64,000 nt of DNA from Isoetes taiwanensis (lineage: Eukaryota > Streptophyta > Lycopodiopsida > Isoetales > Isoetaceae). Below, piece after piece: positions 23,655 through 34,582 of the stretch. How positions within the stretch are numbered: position 1 is the stretch's first letter; each line of letters starts with the position of its first letter. The translations under genes were made by a program, and so were the position numbers. The notes beneath the pieces are model-generated. The model searched no databases. It had not been told where the DNA came from and saw only the letters and a program-made list of their open reading frames with translations. Location: contig JAJEKV010000032.1 in the NCBI GenBank assembly GCA_021234155.1, positions 6,728,736-6,792,735 on the forward strand, written 5' to 3'.

Positions 23655-24240
23655 TAACATTAACAACCAACACATATAAAAATTAAATCCCCCAACACAT
23701 AACAACCATTGACATTAACAACCAACACATAACTACCATTAACATTAATTAACACAACCATTGGGTCCAACACATTTAAATTAAAATCCCCCTTAAACCC
23801 CCTTTGGTTTGGGTGCATATTCACACGGGGGGTGACTCCGGGCAACGAGAGCTGTTGGATAGGCATATTCACTCCTTATTCCTTAATCTACACCGTACGT
23901 AAAGTTCCTCATTTGTGGGGTATGCAAGTACAAAATTTGCTATACTGTATAACAAGATTCGCAACATACTATAAGATTTCAAGCGGAATACTATATGGTG
24001 TTGATTTTGTACGGGCAAAATACAATTATGGGGCTCTCGCTGCCCTATGTCACCCCCCGTATGAATATGCACCCAAACCAAAGGGGGTTTAAGGGGGATT
24101 TTAATTTTAAATGTGTTGGACCCAATGGTTGTATTAATTAATGTTAATGGTAGTTATGTGTTGGTTGTTAATGTCAATGGTTGTTATGTTGGTTGTTATG
24201 TGTTGGGGGATTTAATTTTTATATGTTGGATGTTAATGGT
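23655..24240. mobile_element. Foldback element II with ~170-bp terminal inverted repeats
   Basis: The left arm (23655-23832) and right arm (24050-24240) are inverted copies at high identity. Both include the 20-mer CCCCCTTTGGTTTGGGTGCA or its complement, next to the unique centre. The central 215 bp (23833-24049) has no coding signal. The arms contain internal subrepeats of the type AACAACCATTGACATTAAC. A third copy of an arm fragment lies at 53117-53217. This is a non-autonomous DNA transposon of undetermined superfamily. Confidence 0.85.
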
Positions 24241-24911
24241 TTGTGTTGCAAAAAAAAAAATTTGGCCCCTTTAGGGCCTTAGGGGGACTCGCGTGTGACA
24301 AAAATTTTAGAATTCAAACCAGAAAAAAACTGGCTTTCATCACCTATAGCTTTTGAATTTCATCACAATAAAACAAATAGAACATAAGTAAAAGTTACCA
24401 TAAAGATAGAGCGGATTGATCCCATTATTCTGAAAGTCATAAAGTTTGCAACACCCATACACAAACATTTTTCAACTGGAATTTAACAGCAGCCTTTGGC
24501 CTCCATGGATTCTTGTGGTGAGAAACCAAAGTGGGAAACGTTTCTGCTTGTTAGCACAAGGATCTAGAAGCCTTGGAATTTGCTTAATAACTGCCTCAAA
24601 ATCTAAAAATACATGGTAATTTTTTGCAACCTTCATTCGGAATGAACCAATAGCGCAATCCAATAGCGCAATTCTGTATTAATTAGCTGGTAGGATGTGA
24701 AAGCCTACCAAACCCGGCCGAACAATTACTGTTTTAGCATAGATAACTTAACCAAACATATCCATATCATACACCATCAAAAAGATCTCGGAGAGAGCTT
24801 TCCAACGCAATAAAAATCGTCTCAAACAGAGCTCTGGATCAAAAGTTATAATAAGAAATGTGTTGCCGGCGGGGAAACTGCACTACATGCGCCCTTCAAG
24901 CCCTTCATGTG

Positions 24912-25108
24912 CCCATTATGCACCACACACACAAAAAGAGGGCTTTTGTTGTGAGCCATTGGTTGTTGACCATTATGCACCACACGCACAAAAAGAGGGC
25001 TTTTGTTGTGAGCCATTGGTTGTTGACCATTATGCACCACACGCACAAAAAAAGGGCTTTTGTTGTGAGCCATTGGTTGTTGACCATTGGAAAAAAAAAA
25101 AAAAAAAA
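24912..25108 (+). repeat. 57-bp tandem repeat, three units, plus A tract
   Basis: Units start at 24913, 24970 and 25027 with CCATTATGCACCACAC, and a partial fourth runs into an A-rich tract at 25089-25108. Because 57 is a multiple of three, repeated open frames appear on both strands; I regard these as artefacts of the repeat. Confidence 0.9.
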
Positions 25109-25127
25109 GCTAAAATCAATGGCTCAG

Positions 25128-25255
25128 AAATGGTGCACTCTAGATGTACGCATTAGTACATCCATTTGAATACATCACGAAATCATAGGAAAACCTTAGT
25201 GAAAAGCGTACAAAAACACAAAGAAAACCCCCTGTTATTATGCTACATATTAAGG
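25128..25255. repeat. Dispersed repeat, copy 1
   Basis: This segment (GGTGCACTCTAGA, then AAAACCTTAGTGAAAAGCGT, ending TGTTATTATGCTA) has a clear relative in the same orientation at 54970-55085. Nature unknown. Confidence 0.65.
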
Positions 25256-25812
25256 TATGTGATAGTTTCTTTATATGGATGTTTTGGACATTAGTAGAAG
25301 AAAATATATTGTGGATGCTTCATTTCTTTTGTGATTTCTAATAAGTTGGTATATAATTTGTTTTCTCCTTATAACATGCATCTCATTTGCAGCTCAAATT
25401 TCGTATTGAAGCGAGGCAACTATTATCTCTATCAGGCTAATTATACATGTTATGGGGGTGAATCTTTAGCTTCACAATCTCCTGTCCTTTCTATGTAGTC
25501 TGTTTTTTTTTTTTTGCAAGCACTGCAAATTCTCTTGATTGCAAGGTTTTTTGCAATTATCATGTTCCTATTTCCCATATGAAATTTCATCTCTCTTTAA
25601 CTTTTGAGTGTCTGGCGCATGTGCAGATGTGCAGATCTGTAAAACTGATTTATACAACAATAGCAATAGCTGGGCCATTTAGATGCAACAAGTATTGCTG
25701 CAAAAATGCCCAGAGGAGCATTTTTAAAAGGCGTTATTCTGACAATGCCTTTATGTGTATCAGGGATAGGTGATGTACGTACGGAATTATTTTTCCAGAT
25801 GTATAAAGTCCA

Positions 25813-26041
25813 AAAATACGTATTTTGTAGGTTAAATACGTATTTTTTATATTTTTAACCTATTGGCCGAAAAAAAAAATCGAAATTTTCGCGTATTACG
25901 CGAAAATCTGTTCCGGTTTCGCGTATGCGAAAATTTTTTTAGTTCATGTAAGCCAACCTGAAGGTTTCGCTTACGCGAAAGGATTTTCGCGTAAGCGAAA
26001 CAGTGGTTTTCGCTTATGCGAAATTTTTTTTATATATATAT
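25813..26041 (+). promoter_or_regulatory. Palindrome array and TATA box upstream of the kinase-like gene
   Basis: Five inverted repeats of the form TTTCGC-spacer-GCGAAA lie at 25887-25905 (7-bp spacer, extended to perfect 11-bp arms), 25917-25932, 25965-25980, 25985-26000 and 26008-26023 (4-bp spacers GTAT, TTAC, GTAA, TTAT). Two perfect AAATACGTATTT palindromes precede them (25814-25825 and 25834-25845). A TATATATATATA run follows at 26030-26041. An intron-like GTAATC...TTGTAG then lies between 26075 and 26190 before the first coding signal. The arrangement resembles a promoter with clustered operator sites, or the subterminal repeats of a DNA transposon. The binding factor is unknown. Confidence 0.6.
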
Positions 26042-26252
26042 AGGCGACGTTTCAGTTTTTTTGCGCAGAACAAGGTAATCCTTCTGTGCCCTGCTCCACA
26101 ACCTGTGCCCCTTTTCTTTTTTTTCACCTTTTTCTTAGTTTGTAGGCAAATTTAGTTGTTTTTTTTTTTTTTTTTTGTTTCTTTATTGTAGGTCTAGGGT
26201 TCTTCCATAGTGAGGCCCTTGCCTGTTGCCCCCCTCCATCGAGGGGCATAAC

Positions 26253-27802
26253 GATGGTGAGCATCTTGTCAACAGCCACGGTCTTCCTTAAGACCCGCTT
26301 TGATGAATTGGCTCTGTGAGCGAATATGTGCTGCCACCCCATCTGAGTTAGAATTGATTACTACAACAGACAAAGGATGGCCAGACTTCCACTCAACTCT
26401 CATGAAAGATGCTGAGAGAGCTTTTGGGCCTCAAATGATAGAGCTAGAACCTGGAAAGATTGATTCTGAAAGGTATGCTTGGATAGATGGCAATGTATCT
26501 CGTACAGCTTGAGAGAGGCTCTAAAAGATAAGGCTGTTGAATGGAATACAGCTTGGATGAATCGAAAGCTTAGAAAGGAAACCCATCAACCTCCCCCCCA
26601 CCTAGTTAAGAAAGTGTTGGCACAAACTATTAGAGCCAAACGTCCTGGTGAGACTGATAAACAGTGGGAAAAAAAAGGGCAGATGCTAAGACTATATGGT
26701 TTGCAATGGTAGATTCCTCTCAGATAATCAACAGGATTAGAATCAGTTCAGGAACATATGGAACGGTGTACAAATGCAATATCTTGGGTTCTAGTTTTCT
26801 TAAAGACGAACCCTATTGTGTTAAATTTCAGAATGATGATGTGCGGTTAGGTACTGCGAGGCCTGATGTGATAGTAAAGGCTATGATGAAAAACATGAGG
26901 GAGTCGCAAATGCAGGTTAGACATGGCTCTATCATATGCTGCATTGGTCGTACAACTGGATTGGAAAGAACAGGGTTGATATTCCCTTATTGGAATGGGG
27001 GTTCTTGTGCATCTCTTTTTGTGCATCATGGAGATAATGAGTTTGTGAGGCATGCATTTAAAAGATTAGGGTATAAACCTAGTGTGGAGGTCGATGTCCA
27101 TAAGCTTGAGCAACAGAGGAAGCAAGAGTTATATGTTGCTCAAAGAGTGGGTGATCTAACTATGTCGTTTTTAAGCGGCTTGCTTAAACTTCATAAAGAG
27201 CACCATTTACACATGGACTTGCACCCGGGCAATGTCTTGCTTCATTTTGACTTTGGAAAAGAGAGAGGATGCACGGACCCTCAGGCTATTTATATTGGTA
27301 TCTGTGATTGGGGAGAAGAAAGGCTAATAGGTGAGCTAGTGGAAGTGAAGCAGTGGGCATACAAAGGCATGGATGGTGCTGGCAAAAAGGCCATTGAGAA
27401 TGAAAGACTTGTCTATCCATACATGATGATTTGTATTGGGGTCCCAAAAGAGATGGAACTAAGATGGTGGCTGCAAGGGTGGACTTCGACCTCTTAGGGG
27501 CAGCCTACTTCATCTATTACCTTGCTGATTTTGCACGCAAGCATTCTTTCTTGGAGGCTATGGGTACCACTGAACAAAGCCAGAGGTTTCGAAACATGTG
27601 CGATTATTTGAAGCACTGTGTCGAATCCCCAATACGAGACAAGGCACGCAAGTTTGATCTGAACCAGCTACTGAACACCATGCGGAGCACTTGGAATTGC
27701 TCTCCAACACATTGCACAAGACCCCAAATGGAATCAGATTGGATTCCCCAAGTTGGGTTAGGTGCAGACAATGCTGACCAAGCTGGACCAAGTCACGCTT
27801 AG
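26253..27802 (+). pseudogene. Protein-kinase-like gene, three frameshifts
   Basis: The reading passes through three frames (26300-26500, 26479-26670, 26664-27440) and then back to the first (27431-27802). Shifts lie near 26500, in an A8 run at 26669-26676, and near 27435. The middle frame has protein-kinase features: a glycine loop SSGTYGTVY, a CVKF lysine, HMDLHPGNVLL with the catalytic Asp and Asn, and DWG in place of DFG. The family is otherwise not recognised. The C-terminal 120 residues are helical-looking and end at a stop at 27802, with AATAAA at about 27876. It is followed on the same strand by the RING-like gene. A possible initiator is the ATG at 26253. Either a decaying gene or, less likely, a gene with unannotated small introns. 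Confidence 0.6.
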
Positions 27803-28033
27803 TGTGCCATTTATGAGCTCTCTTGTTATGCTATAAAAAAAAATATTGATTGAACAATTGCTTTAGACACATTTAATAAAACATCTTTGGCATTTCATGT
27901 ATTTATTTTGTTGACTTAATTTCTTTTATAGTTTATAAGTCATATTGAGTTGTTTTTTATTTTGCGCAGTTAACATAAAGCGTATCCGCAAAAAAACGAA
28001 CAAACAACTTACCTAAGTGCCAAACAAAAAGTA

Positions 28034-29492
28034 TGTCTTAACAACCGAGTTTGTCTCATCAGCAAGATACTATTTCTCGTCAGACGAGAGAAGGGGCTGA
28101 TGAATGAAACTGGGCAAGGAGCCAACTTCTCCTTCCCGTCCTCTTTAAGAACTCCAGATGGCTTTGTATTCCCTTGTCTACCTACATTATCGGAGGTTAG
28201 GGCACAACAGCTACAGAGAGCAGAGGAACATTCTAGAACAAATGAAGCGCGTGCAAGAGAGCTGTTGAGGCTGAGGGCAATGGCAGAAGTGGCCAAGAAA
28301 GAAGGTGTCACAATTACAGAGGTGCATGGAGTTGCATGTGACATGGGCCCAGGTTGTTGCCCGCATGGAGCGGATTATGAGGATATCGAGGTTAATATAG
28401 ACGCCAAACAGTTTGACGCCGACTGGCCAAGCAGGAGAGCAGGTAAGCATAAAGCATACGACTGCAAGATCCCTAAAGTCCAAGCTGAAGCTTTGGAGAG
28501 GTGGGTCCAAGTGAAATGAACGATGATAAAAATTCATGAATTCAGCAAGACGTTTGCCAAGCAAGTGTACTATGAGATTGTGAAAGGGGAGCCCATAAAT
28601 TATGCTAGCAGAAAATGGAAACAAGGAAGTGGTAGTGGTAGCAGCAAGAGAGTGAAGCTCATGAACGATTCTGAAAGCGCTCTTGGTGATGAACCCGTAA
28701 CTATAACTTATTTGCTTCCAGATGCCATAAAACTTTTAGATGTGGTTTTGGAGGGGGAGGGGGGGGGGCAGCAGGTGTGCGGTGGGCGTAAGAGGTAGAT
28801 CTGAAGGCTCAGGTAGAGAATGAAAGGAGTCGAAATCTTACTCTGTCAGAGGAAAACTTGCGCTTAAAAGACCGTGCAAATGCTCAGACAAGATGGCTGC
28901 GGAATTAGCAGACACGAAGAATCAACTTGCAGCTTTGGGTAGGGAAAACACGGTGTTAAGAGTAGACAATGAGCATATGCGATGTTTGACCAGAGCCTTA
29001 GATTTTGATTCCCTTAGAGTCTCGAAGGAGCAGGGTATTGCATACCTCCCTCCCGAATACCTATATGAGAGCCAGTGGGACGATGTAAAGAATGGGGACT
29101 ACAGATATTGTCAAGGTTGTGGGGACAATTTGACCCAAGTTGGTTGGTATGCCTTGGGATGTGGACATCGTCTGCATTTGAGGTGTTTGTTGGATTGGAT
29201 GATGGGCAGTAGATTCTGTCCAGCAGAGGATAAATATATTATACCGGAGCGGCAGCAATCACAGATGCCCTCCTTGCCACCTCTGATTGCTCCCAGGAGG
29301 GACGGAATGGCTCATGCATTCCAAAGCCAACGTGAGATGGACCTTTGGATGGGGGTGGAAGAACCGCGTGAAGGTGAGGATGTACTAGATATTAACCAAT
29401 ACCTGCCTCCCGCTCCTGGGCCACAAGGTGATTGGGTGAACCCTGGTCCAGACATGGTGGTGGAGGATCAGGACGATTACTTAAACTTGTGA
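28034..29492 (+). pseudogene. Coiled-coil/RING-like protein gene, interrupted
   Basis: An open frame from 28100 is hit by a TGA at 28517-28519, continues in the same frame to 28798, then passes through a coiled-coil stretch (28801-28890) into the frame 28893-29492. That last part has a heptad-like N-terminus and then a RING-H2-like cluster: C73-x2-C76-x13-C90-x-H92-x2-H95-x2-C98-x10-C109-P. The expected eighth ligand is a Glu instead of Cys (FCPAED). An acidic, proline-rich tail follows. RING domains usually recruit E2 enzymes for ubiquitin transfer; with the ligand change that role is uncertain. It lies 0.3 kb downstream of the kinase-like gene, in the same orientation, and an upstream TTTTGCGCAG at about 27961 repeats a sequence near 26059. 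Confidence 0.55.
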
Positions 29493-30069
29493 GCTTCGAA
29501 TACACTACTATCTACATTATTTTTTTGATATTTTTCCCTAAGATCTCAGATGCACATGAACCAACGTTCGTTGACGAGGATTTGTTTGTCTTAATAGAAT
29601 TTTGGGGGTTGCGTTGCCGCATTGTGTTGTTTGTGTAATAGTTAAGTATGCGAGTGAGTCAAAACATCTGCACATGCAATATATTTGACATCTGGACCTC
29701 TAATCAGGCCTTCTTTTCTTTGAACATCATAGTAGATAAAACCAGGGCCTCTCGTATGCAAGTTGCTATGACGTCAGAGGTGAGAGCGTACCCTAATTTC
29801 AAGCCAAAGTGGTGCTTGGGCTTTGTCCATCCATATAGCGGCTATTAGGCACCAAATCATAGAATATCCTAACTCCTGCTATTGATGGAGAACCTTGAGC
29901 AGCACTGTGACTTGAAATTAGAGGACGCGTCCCCTTCGGCGTCGTGGTGGATTGTACAAGGACGGAGGTAACAAGGTTTTTGAGAACTCTATTTTTATTG
30001 TGGTCATGGATGATACAGTCTGATGGTTGCTTGCGATTCTGTAGGTTCATTGGAGATTAGTGATTGATG

Positions 30070-30199
30070 AGTGAAAGCATCGAGACTTCCCAATCTTTCT
30101 TTCCCCACTCTTTGGGCAATGTAGCTTAGTTTACATTCTAAGTTCCATTGTCCAAAGAGGCGTGAAAGCAAGATTTGGGAAGTTTTGATGCTTGCACTC
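30070..30199. repeat. Hairpin A of the triple-hairpin locus
   Basis: The arm 30070-30128 pairs with 30138-30199 around a roughly 10-bp loop. The arms share blocks such as AAGCATC and ACTTCCCAA and end in CTTAG/CTAAG. Identity of the arms is about 80%. Confidence 0.8.
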
Positions 30200-30229
30200 A
30201 GGTCGAATGTCGAACCCGAATATCACTTG

Positions 30230-30480
30230 TGGATCGTCCCATCCACTGGATAGGTAAGGCGTAACTCCGGTACGCCAAATTGGCGTTTGAATGCCATCGG
30301 GACCTATAATCTGTACCTCCATTCCTTTGGGCGACACCTGCCATGTAAACCCATTAGGTATTTAGAGCATGTGCCACCCAAAGGAATGGAGTACAGATTA
30401 TAGGGTCCCGATGGCATTCAAATGCCAATTTGGCGTACCGGAGATACGCCTTACCTATCTAGTGGATGGGACGATGTGGA
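30230..30480. repeat. Hairpin B of the triple-hairpin locus
   Basis: The arm 30230-30337 is nearly a perfect inverted copy of 30368-30480, with a loop of about 30 bp. Shared blocks include GGTACGCCAAATTGGC and GAATGCCATCGGGACC. Only a handful of mismatches and single-base indels are visible. An RNA from either strand would form a long double-stranded stem. Confidence 0.88.
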
Positions 30481-30493
30481 TCATGTACCTTAT

Positions 30494-30644
30494 GAACCCT
30501 CTTCAGGATCAGATTCGTCCCAGCTGGTCCGTGGCTGTTTGGCCCCTTGGCATGCGTAGATTACTTCTCATCAGCAAGATTCTGTGGCATGCGAATAGGC
30601 AAGCAGCAACGGAAGTCGAGACGAATCTGATCCGAGGAGGGTTC
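30494..30644. repeat. Hairpin C of the triple-hairpin locus
   Basis: GAACCCTC...GATCAGATTCGTC at 30494-30520 pairs with GACGAATCTGATC...GAGGGTTC at 30619-30644, with a loop of about 95 bp. Confidence 0.75.
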
Positions 30645-30859
30645 TCAAGACACTAAGGTCGATGGAGGTGACAAATTGTTAAAACGACAAGAACCAATAT
30701 ACATGAATGAAACATAAAACACGGTAACAAAATATATAGAAGACAAAAACTTATAACAAAAAACTTTACTTTTTATTGATAGTGCCAGAACGGTTACAAT
30801 AGTTTGAAAATTCCCATGCACGGTTACAATAGACTGAAGATACTCATCACATCATCTTT

Positions 30860-32060
30860 CTAGGCAGCACCATCTTCATCAGTTTCATCATCCGGGGTTC
30901 CGTCCTCTTCTGCCTGCTGGCCTAGGTTCAACCTCCTCTGGCCCTTTTCCTTACTGCAACGTCCTCGAGATGTGTTTCTTCTGACACGTTGTCTGTTTGT
31001 CAGGGTAATTGGCATTGGAGCTGGATCACGTACAGTTAAGTCCTCAAGCGGATCTCCTGTATTACTTGCACCTGGCCTTTCTGTATCAGACTCCTCTTCT
31101 GTATCTTCGTTGTCGTCTGAGTCGTCCGAGAACATGTTCTTATCTAAATCATCTTCGGCATCGACAAAATGGGTACGTTGAATGTCCTCATCAACATGGT
31201 TAGCGGCATTTACAGCAAGCAGCTCGTCCTCACTGTCTCGGAAGCTGTCCTCGGAATCTGCATCCATGAAAGGAAACTATAGCTTATTGACTACGGCTGC
31301 ACCACTGTTGCGATTCAAAAGCCGCCAGTTTGAGAAGTTATATACAAGTTTGTCAGCCTTCTTATGCAGCAGGCGATTTTGTGTGACACTGTGTATGTAC
31401 TTATAGGCACTCCAATTCCTCTCACTTGCACTATTGGAGGATACCAAGGAGAGGATAGTCATTGCAAGGGCCTGTAATATATCAGTAACTTGTCCATGGG
31501 CTTGCCACCATGCATAAGATTCCATATTTGGTTCCTTCTTATGACTCTCCAGTGCATCGTGAAGCTCTTCATCTGCCCACCTTCCACTCAAGTTCTGGTA
31601 TTCGGTTAACTCGGCAATGAAAAGCTTATAGTCCGAGTTGTTAGGATAATACATTTTTGCAACTTTCTTCAACGAACCCATAACTTCTTTATCTGTATGC
31701 TAGTCCATATCGTGGTTGTGTGGATCTAAGGCATGTGCGGCGCCATGAAGGTCATTGTACGACTTCTTCCATCGTACAATGAAGTCCCTGAGCAATGTTG
31801 CACGCTTGGCATTGTCAAAGGGTGCGTTTGGCCCGTCACGTTCTAGGAATGATTGTATCGAGTGCCAACACCTCCAGACCTTGCCAGTACTTGCCTTCGA
31901 AGAATCAAGGGTTTTGATGGCATGACAAACAGGTTGCATGCACCTGACAACATTCTTTACGCCTTTCCAAAATGTCTCCCGCCCAAGCATTTCTCGAAGG
32001 GCAGCAGCTTGCTGCCGGTGTTTTGATGCATTTTTGCCCTTCTGCCTCCTCTCTCATTCA
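30860..32060 (-). pseudogene. hAT-type transposase, C-terminal part
   Basis: One frame runs from about 32060 to 30860, interrupted only by TAG codons at 31700-31702 and 31277-31279. It contains the hAT dimerisation signature: WWQAHGQVTDILQALAMTIL, then SNSASERNWSAYKYIHSV and a LVYNFSNWRLL block. Upstream are the helical insertion region and an ALDPHNHD motif. After the second stop it continues as an acidic Asp/Glu-rich tail with a basic patch. The BED zinc finger and catalytic N-terminal half are missing from the window, although weak coding signal persists to about 32.3 kb. It converges with the kinase/RING block. Confidence 0.85.
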
Positions 32061-32550
32061 AAGAAGTCTGTATGATTGAAGGTCGAGATAATTGGGTCGC
32101 GATACCTAAGCATCCCTCTAGGTGAAGACACACTCTGTACACACTGGCACTGTTTCATAATTCTGAGAGCTCAGACTCATATATCATTGTTATGTTTTCT
32201 GTCAAAATGCCAAATGTCAGAAGGCAAAGTCAGTTGTCTGGAAGGCATTGTGAAAGCATCAGCCATTGGCCTCAACAATGGCCTTGCATTTGAGGTGGGC
32301 CGCATTAAATTTATGAAATAATGTGCTGGAAGGATATTTTTACTATTTTAAGTAAGCTTTCGTGTTGTCGAAGTTCAATTGTATGGCAAATCATTGATTT
32401 CTATCTTGCCACAATGTACCTTGTCTGTGTGTTTGCACAAATTAATGCATGTGCATGTGCTATGGGGTAAATTATGTTTTATACATATGCTTTTCTCCAA
32501 ATTCACTTTTCACATGTCCAAAACTGGGATCCTTTTTTACTTTAAATGAA

Positions 32551-33865
32551 GGAAAAATTTTAAATATGCCCTTGTATTTTTTTCATAATTGTTAAAATGC
32601 CCCTGTATTTTATATATTCATTAAAATGCCCCTAATTTTTATACCCCACTCTGTTTTTTTTTTTTTTTTTTTTTTTTTTTTTGAAAAGGAAGATTTATAT
32701 TTATCATAAGAAAGTTACATCTGATACAGTATCAGAACCATTGAGGTTCACAAAAAGTGCTCTTAGCACAGGAAAGAACAACTGAAAACCAAAAATGGGA
32801 CCGGAGTCCTTTTTACAGCAGTGTAGGCACAGTAGCTCGATCAGGAGGAAGGATCTTGTACCAGAAAGTCCAAATCCGAGTCCGACTCTTCTTCATCAAT
32901 GATCACCAAGTCTGAAGCCCCCACTCTGTTTTCGGCCCTCGAGAGTAGAGAAAACCAGGGAAGAGATACAAAGAAAGAAAAAGAAAGATCTGCCGGATCT
33001 GGATTAGGTCTGTCGGAATCCACAGGTAATGGATCTGCGTTCTAAGGTAATGACTCGCCATAGCCACATCAAATGCTGTATTTTCAACAAATTTATATGA
33101 AGGCCCCGTCCATCCCGCTGTTCCTTTCTCCAACGGATTTAAGTTTTTGTGGGTGCTCTTTCAGATACCATCGCTTTTGAAGAAATCTGGAGCAGAGTGT
33201 AATTTGGGAGCAGAACATCTGGAAGCGATTTGAATTTGGGTTTTGTGTCTTCATCCAACTGCAGGTTCCGCAGTGATTTGCCTTCTGCAGATAGAAGCTA
33301 AAATCTGATTCCATAAAATCTGATTCCACTGAGAATTGCTTTGTATATTCATAGCTAGAAGCGAGTGATTCGGCAATGAGTTGATTTGTATAGATAGACG
33401 CCAGAAACCGTTATTCATTTGAAGCTTAAGATCTAGATCTCTGGTTGACAATGTTGGAGCGGGAACTGGAGTTTTTTGGGTTCAATTTTTTTGGGTTCAA
33501 CTCCGAATCCCTAGACCTTGAATAATCATCAGTTTTCAGAGAAATTTTGGGCTGATACCTCCTGCACCAAATTGTTCAGATTCTGTATGCTCCATTGTCT
33601 TTGCTATCATTTGATTGCCTAATGTTCACCCAAAACACCGTTGTAGCTCCATATTAATTCGATACGAAAAATTACGTTTCAGAACATTGGTTGCATGAAT
33701 CTGATCATCCAGCTCCACCATAGAAAATTGGCCCATAGAAGAGGGAATAGCAGCGATGAAAAATACATGGTACAGACTGGTTTAAGGGCATTTTGACAAA
33801 TAGATAGAATATTGGGGCGTTTTGATAATTATAGAGAGATATAAGGGCATTTTTAGAATTTGCCC
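32551..33865. mobile_element. Mutator-like foldback element with 9-bp target duplication
   Basis: TTAAATGAA at 32542-32550 is repeated at 33866-33874. The interior ends are inverted copies over about 90-100 bp, with spaced AAATGCCC-type blocks at 32565-32635 and 33780-33858. A 9-bp duplication with long inverted ends is typical of Mutator-like elements. Without the LINE fragment inserted at 32658-32918, the element is about 1.04 kb. No transposase is present. The interior (32933-33770) has exon-like pieces but nothing I recognise, so gene capture is possible but unproven. Confidence 0.85.
32658..32918 (-). mobile_element. 5'-truncated LINE insertion with 14-bp target duplication
   Basis: CCCCACTCTGTTTT occurs at 32644-32657 and again at 32919-32932. 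Between them a long T run (about 32658-32682, which is the poly(A) of a minus-strand insertion) is followed by 3' UTR sequence and the last codons of a frame ending in DLDFLVQDPSS. This is a classic 5'-truncated LINE, inserted inside the Mutator-like element. Confidence 0.88.
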
Positions 33866-34582
33866 TTAAATGAAACCCCCTTTGCATCAAATTGGACAAA
33901 AGAAATGTTTATGGCCGCCTTGGTTGCCGCAATAAATTTCTTGTATACTTAAACTTTAGGCTCTTGTGATGACATATAAATTCTTTATATTTCAGTTTTT
34001 ACTCCAACTTTAGAACATGTTAATTTCGTTCCTGCTGTGCTATAAACCTACAATCTCTTGCATGGGCCCAAGGTTCACTTTTAACGTTTTCAGCTTGAAG
34101 GTTGGTGGTCAAAGGTTAGGGTTTACAAAGACCCCACTGATTAATGGCCTCTGTTATTTAAACTCCAGACAAAATGCCATCCTCAAACGTACATTCAATT
34201 CACATTATCCCACTCCTGCATGGCGGGAGGTAGAATTTCCCTTCATGGTCCATATAGGCAGCAGACAGCAGCTTGATCGATAAAACAGCATTAGACACTG
34301 CAGCATCAAATGCCGAGCAAATCAAATTTTCTTTGTGCTGGGCAGGAAGTGCTGACCATTCAACGTTACTTTATAAAACTCAATGAGACATTCAGCAGAA
34401 GTTTCTACGAGCTAGCATGACCAAGTTCAGATTTTTAAATATATATCCACTGCTTTGGTCACAGAACTAAGAAAGCCCTTAATATACCCAACGCAACCAT
34501 AATCAGCAGGATGCAAATTTATAAGCATCTCTAATCAACAAAGCATGCATGGGAAGGTTGCTGTATAATTTTAATGCTCAAA

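Noticed and set aside
24912-25088. CRISPR-like array
   Set aside because: Units are contiguous without unique spacers, and the sequence is plant nuclear DNA.
24858-25169. Overlapping open frames on both strands in the 57-bp repeats
   Set aside because: The repeat length is a multiple of three, so frames stay open by arithmetic; the peptides are repetitive and have no domain.
25761-25770. CAGGGATAGG as a confirmed hAT terminus
   Set aside because: No matching inverted end or 8-bp duplication was found on the right; kept only as a hint in a finding.
30860-31267. Acidic protein as a separate gene
   Set aside because: It is in frame with the hAT transposase and separated only by one TAG, so it is the transposase tail.
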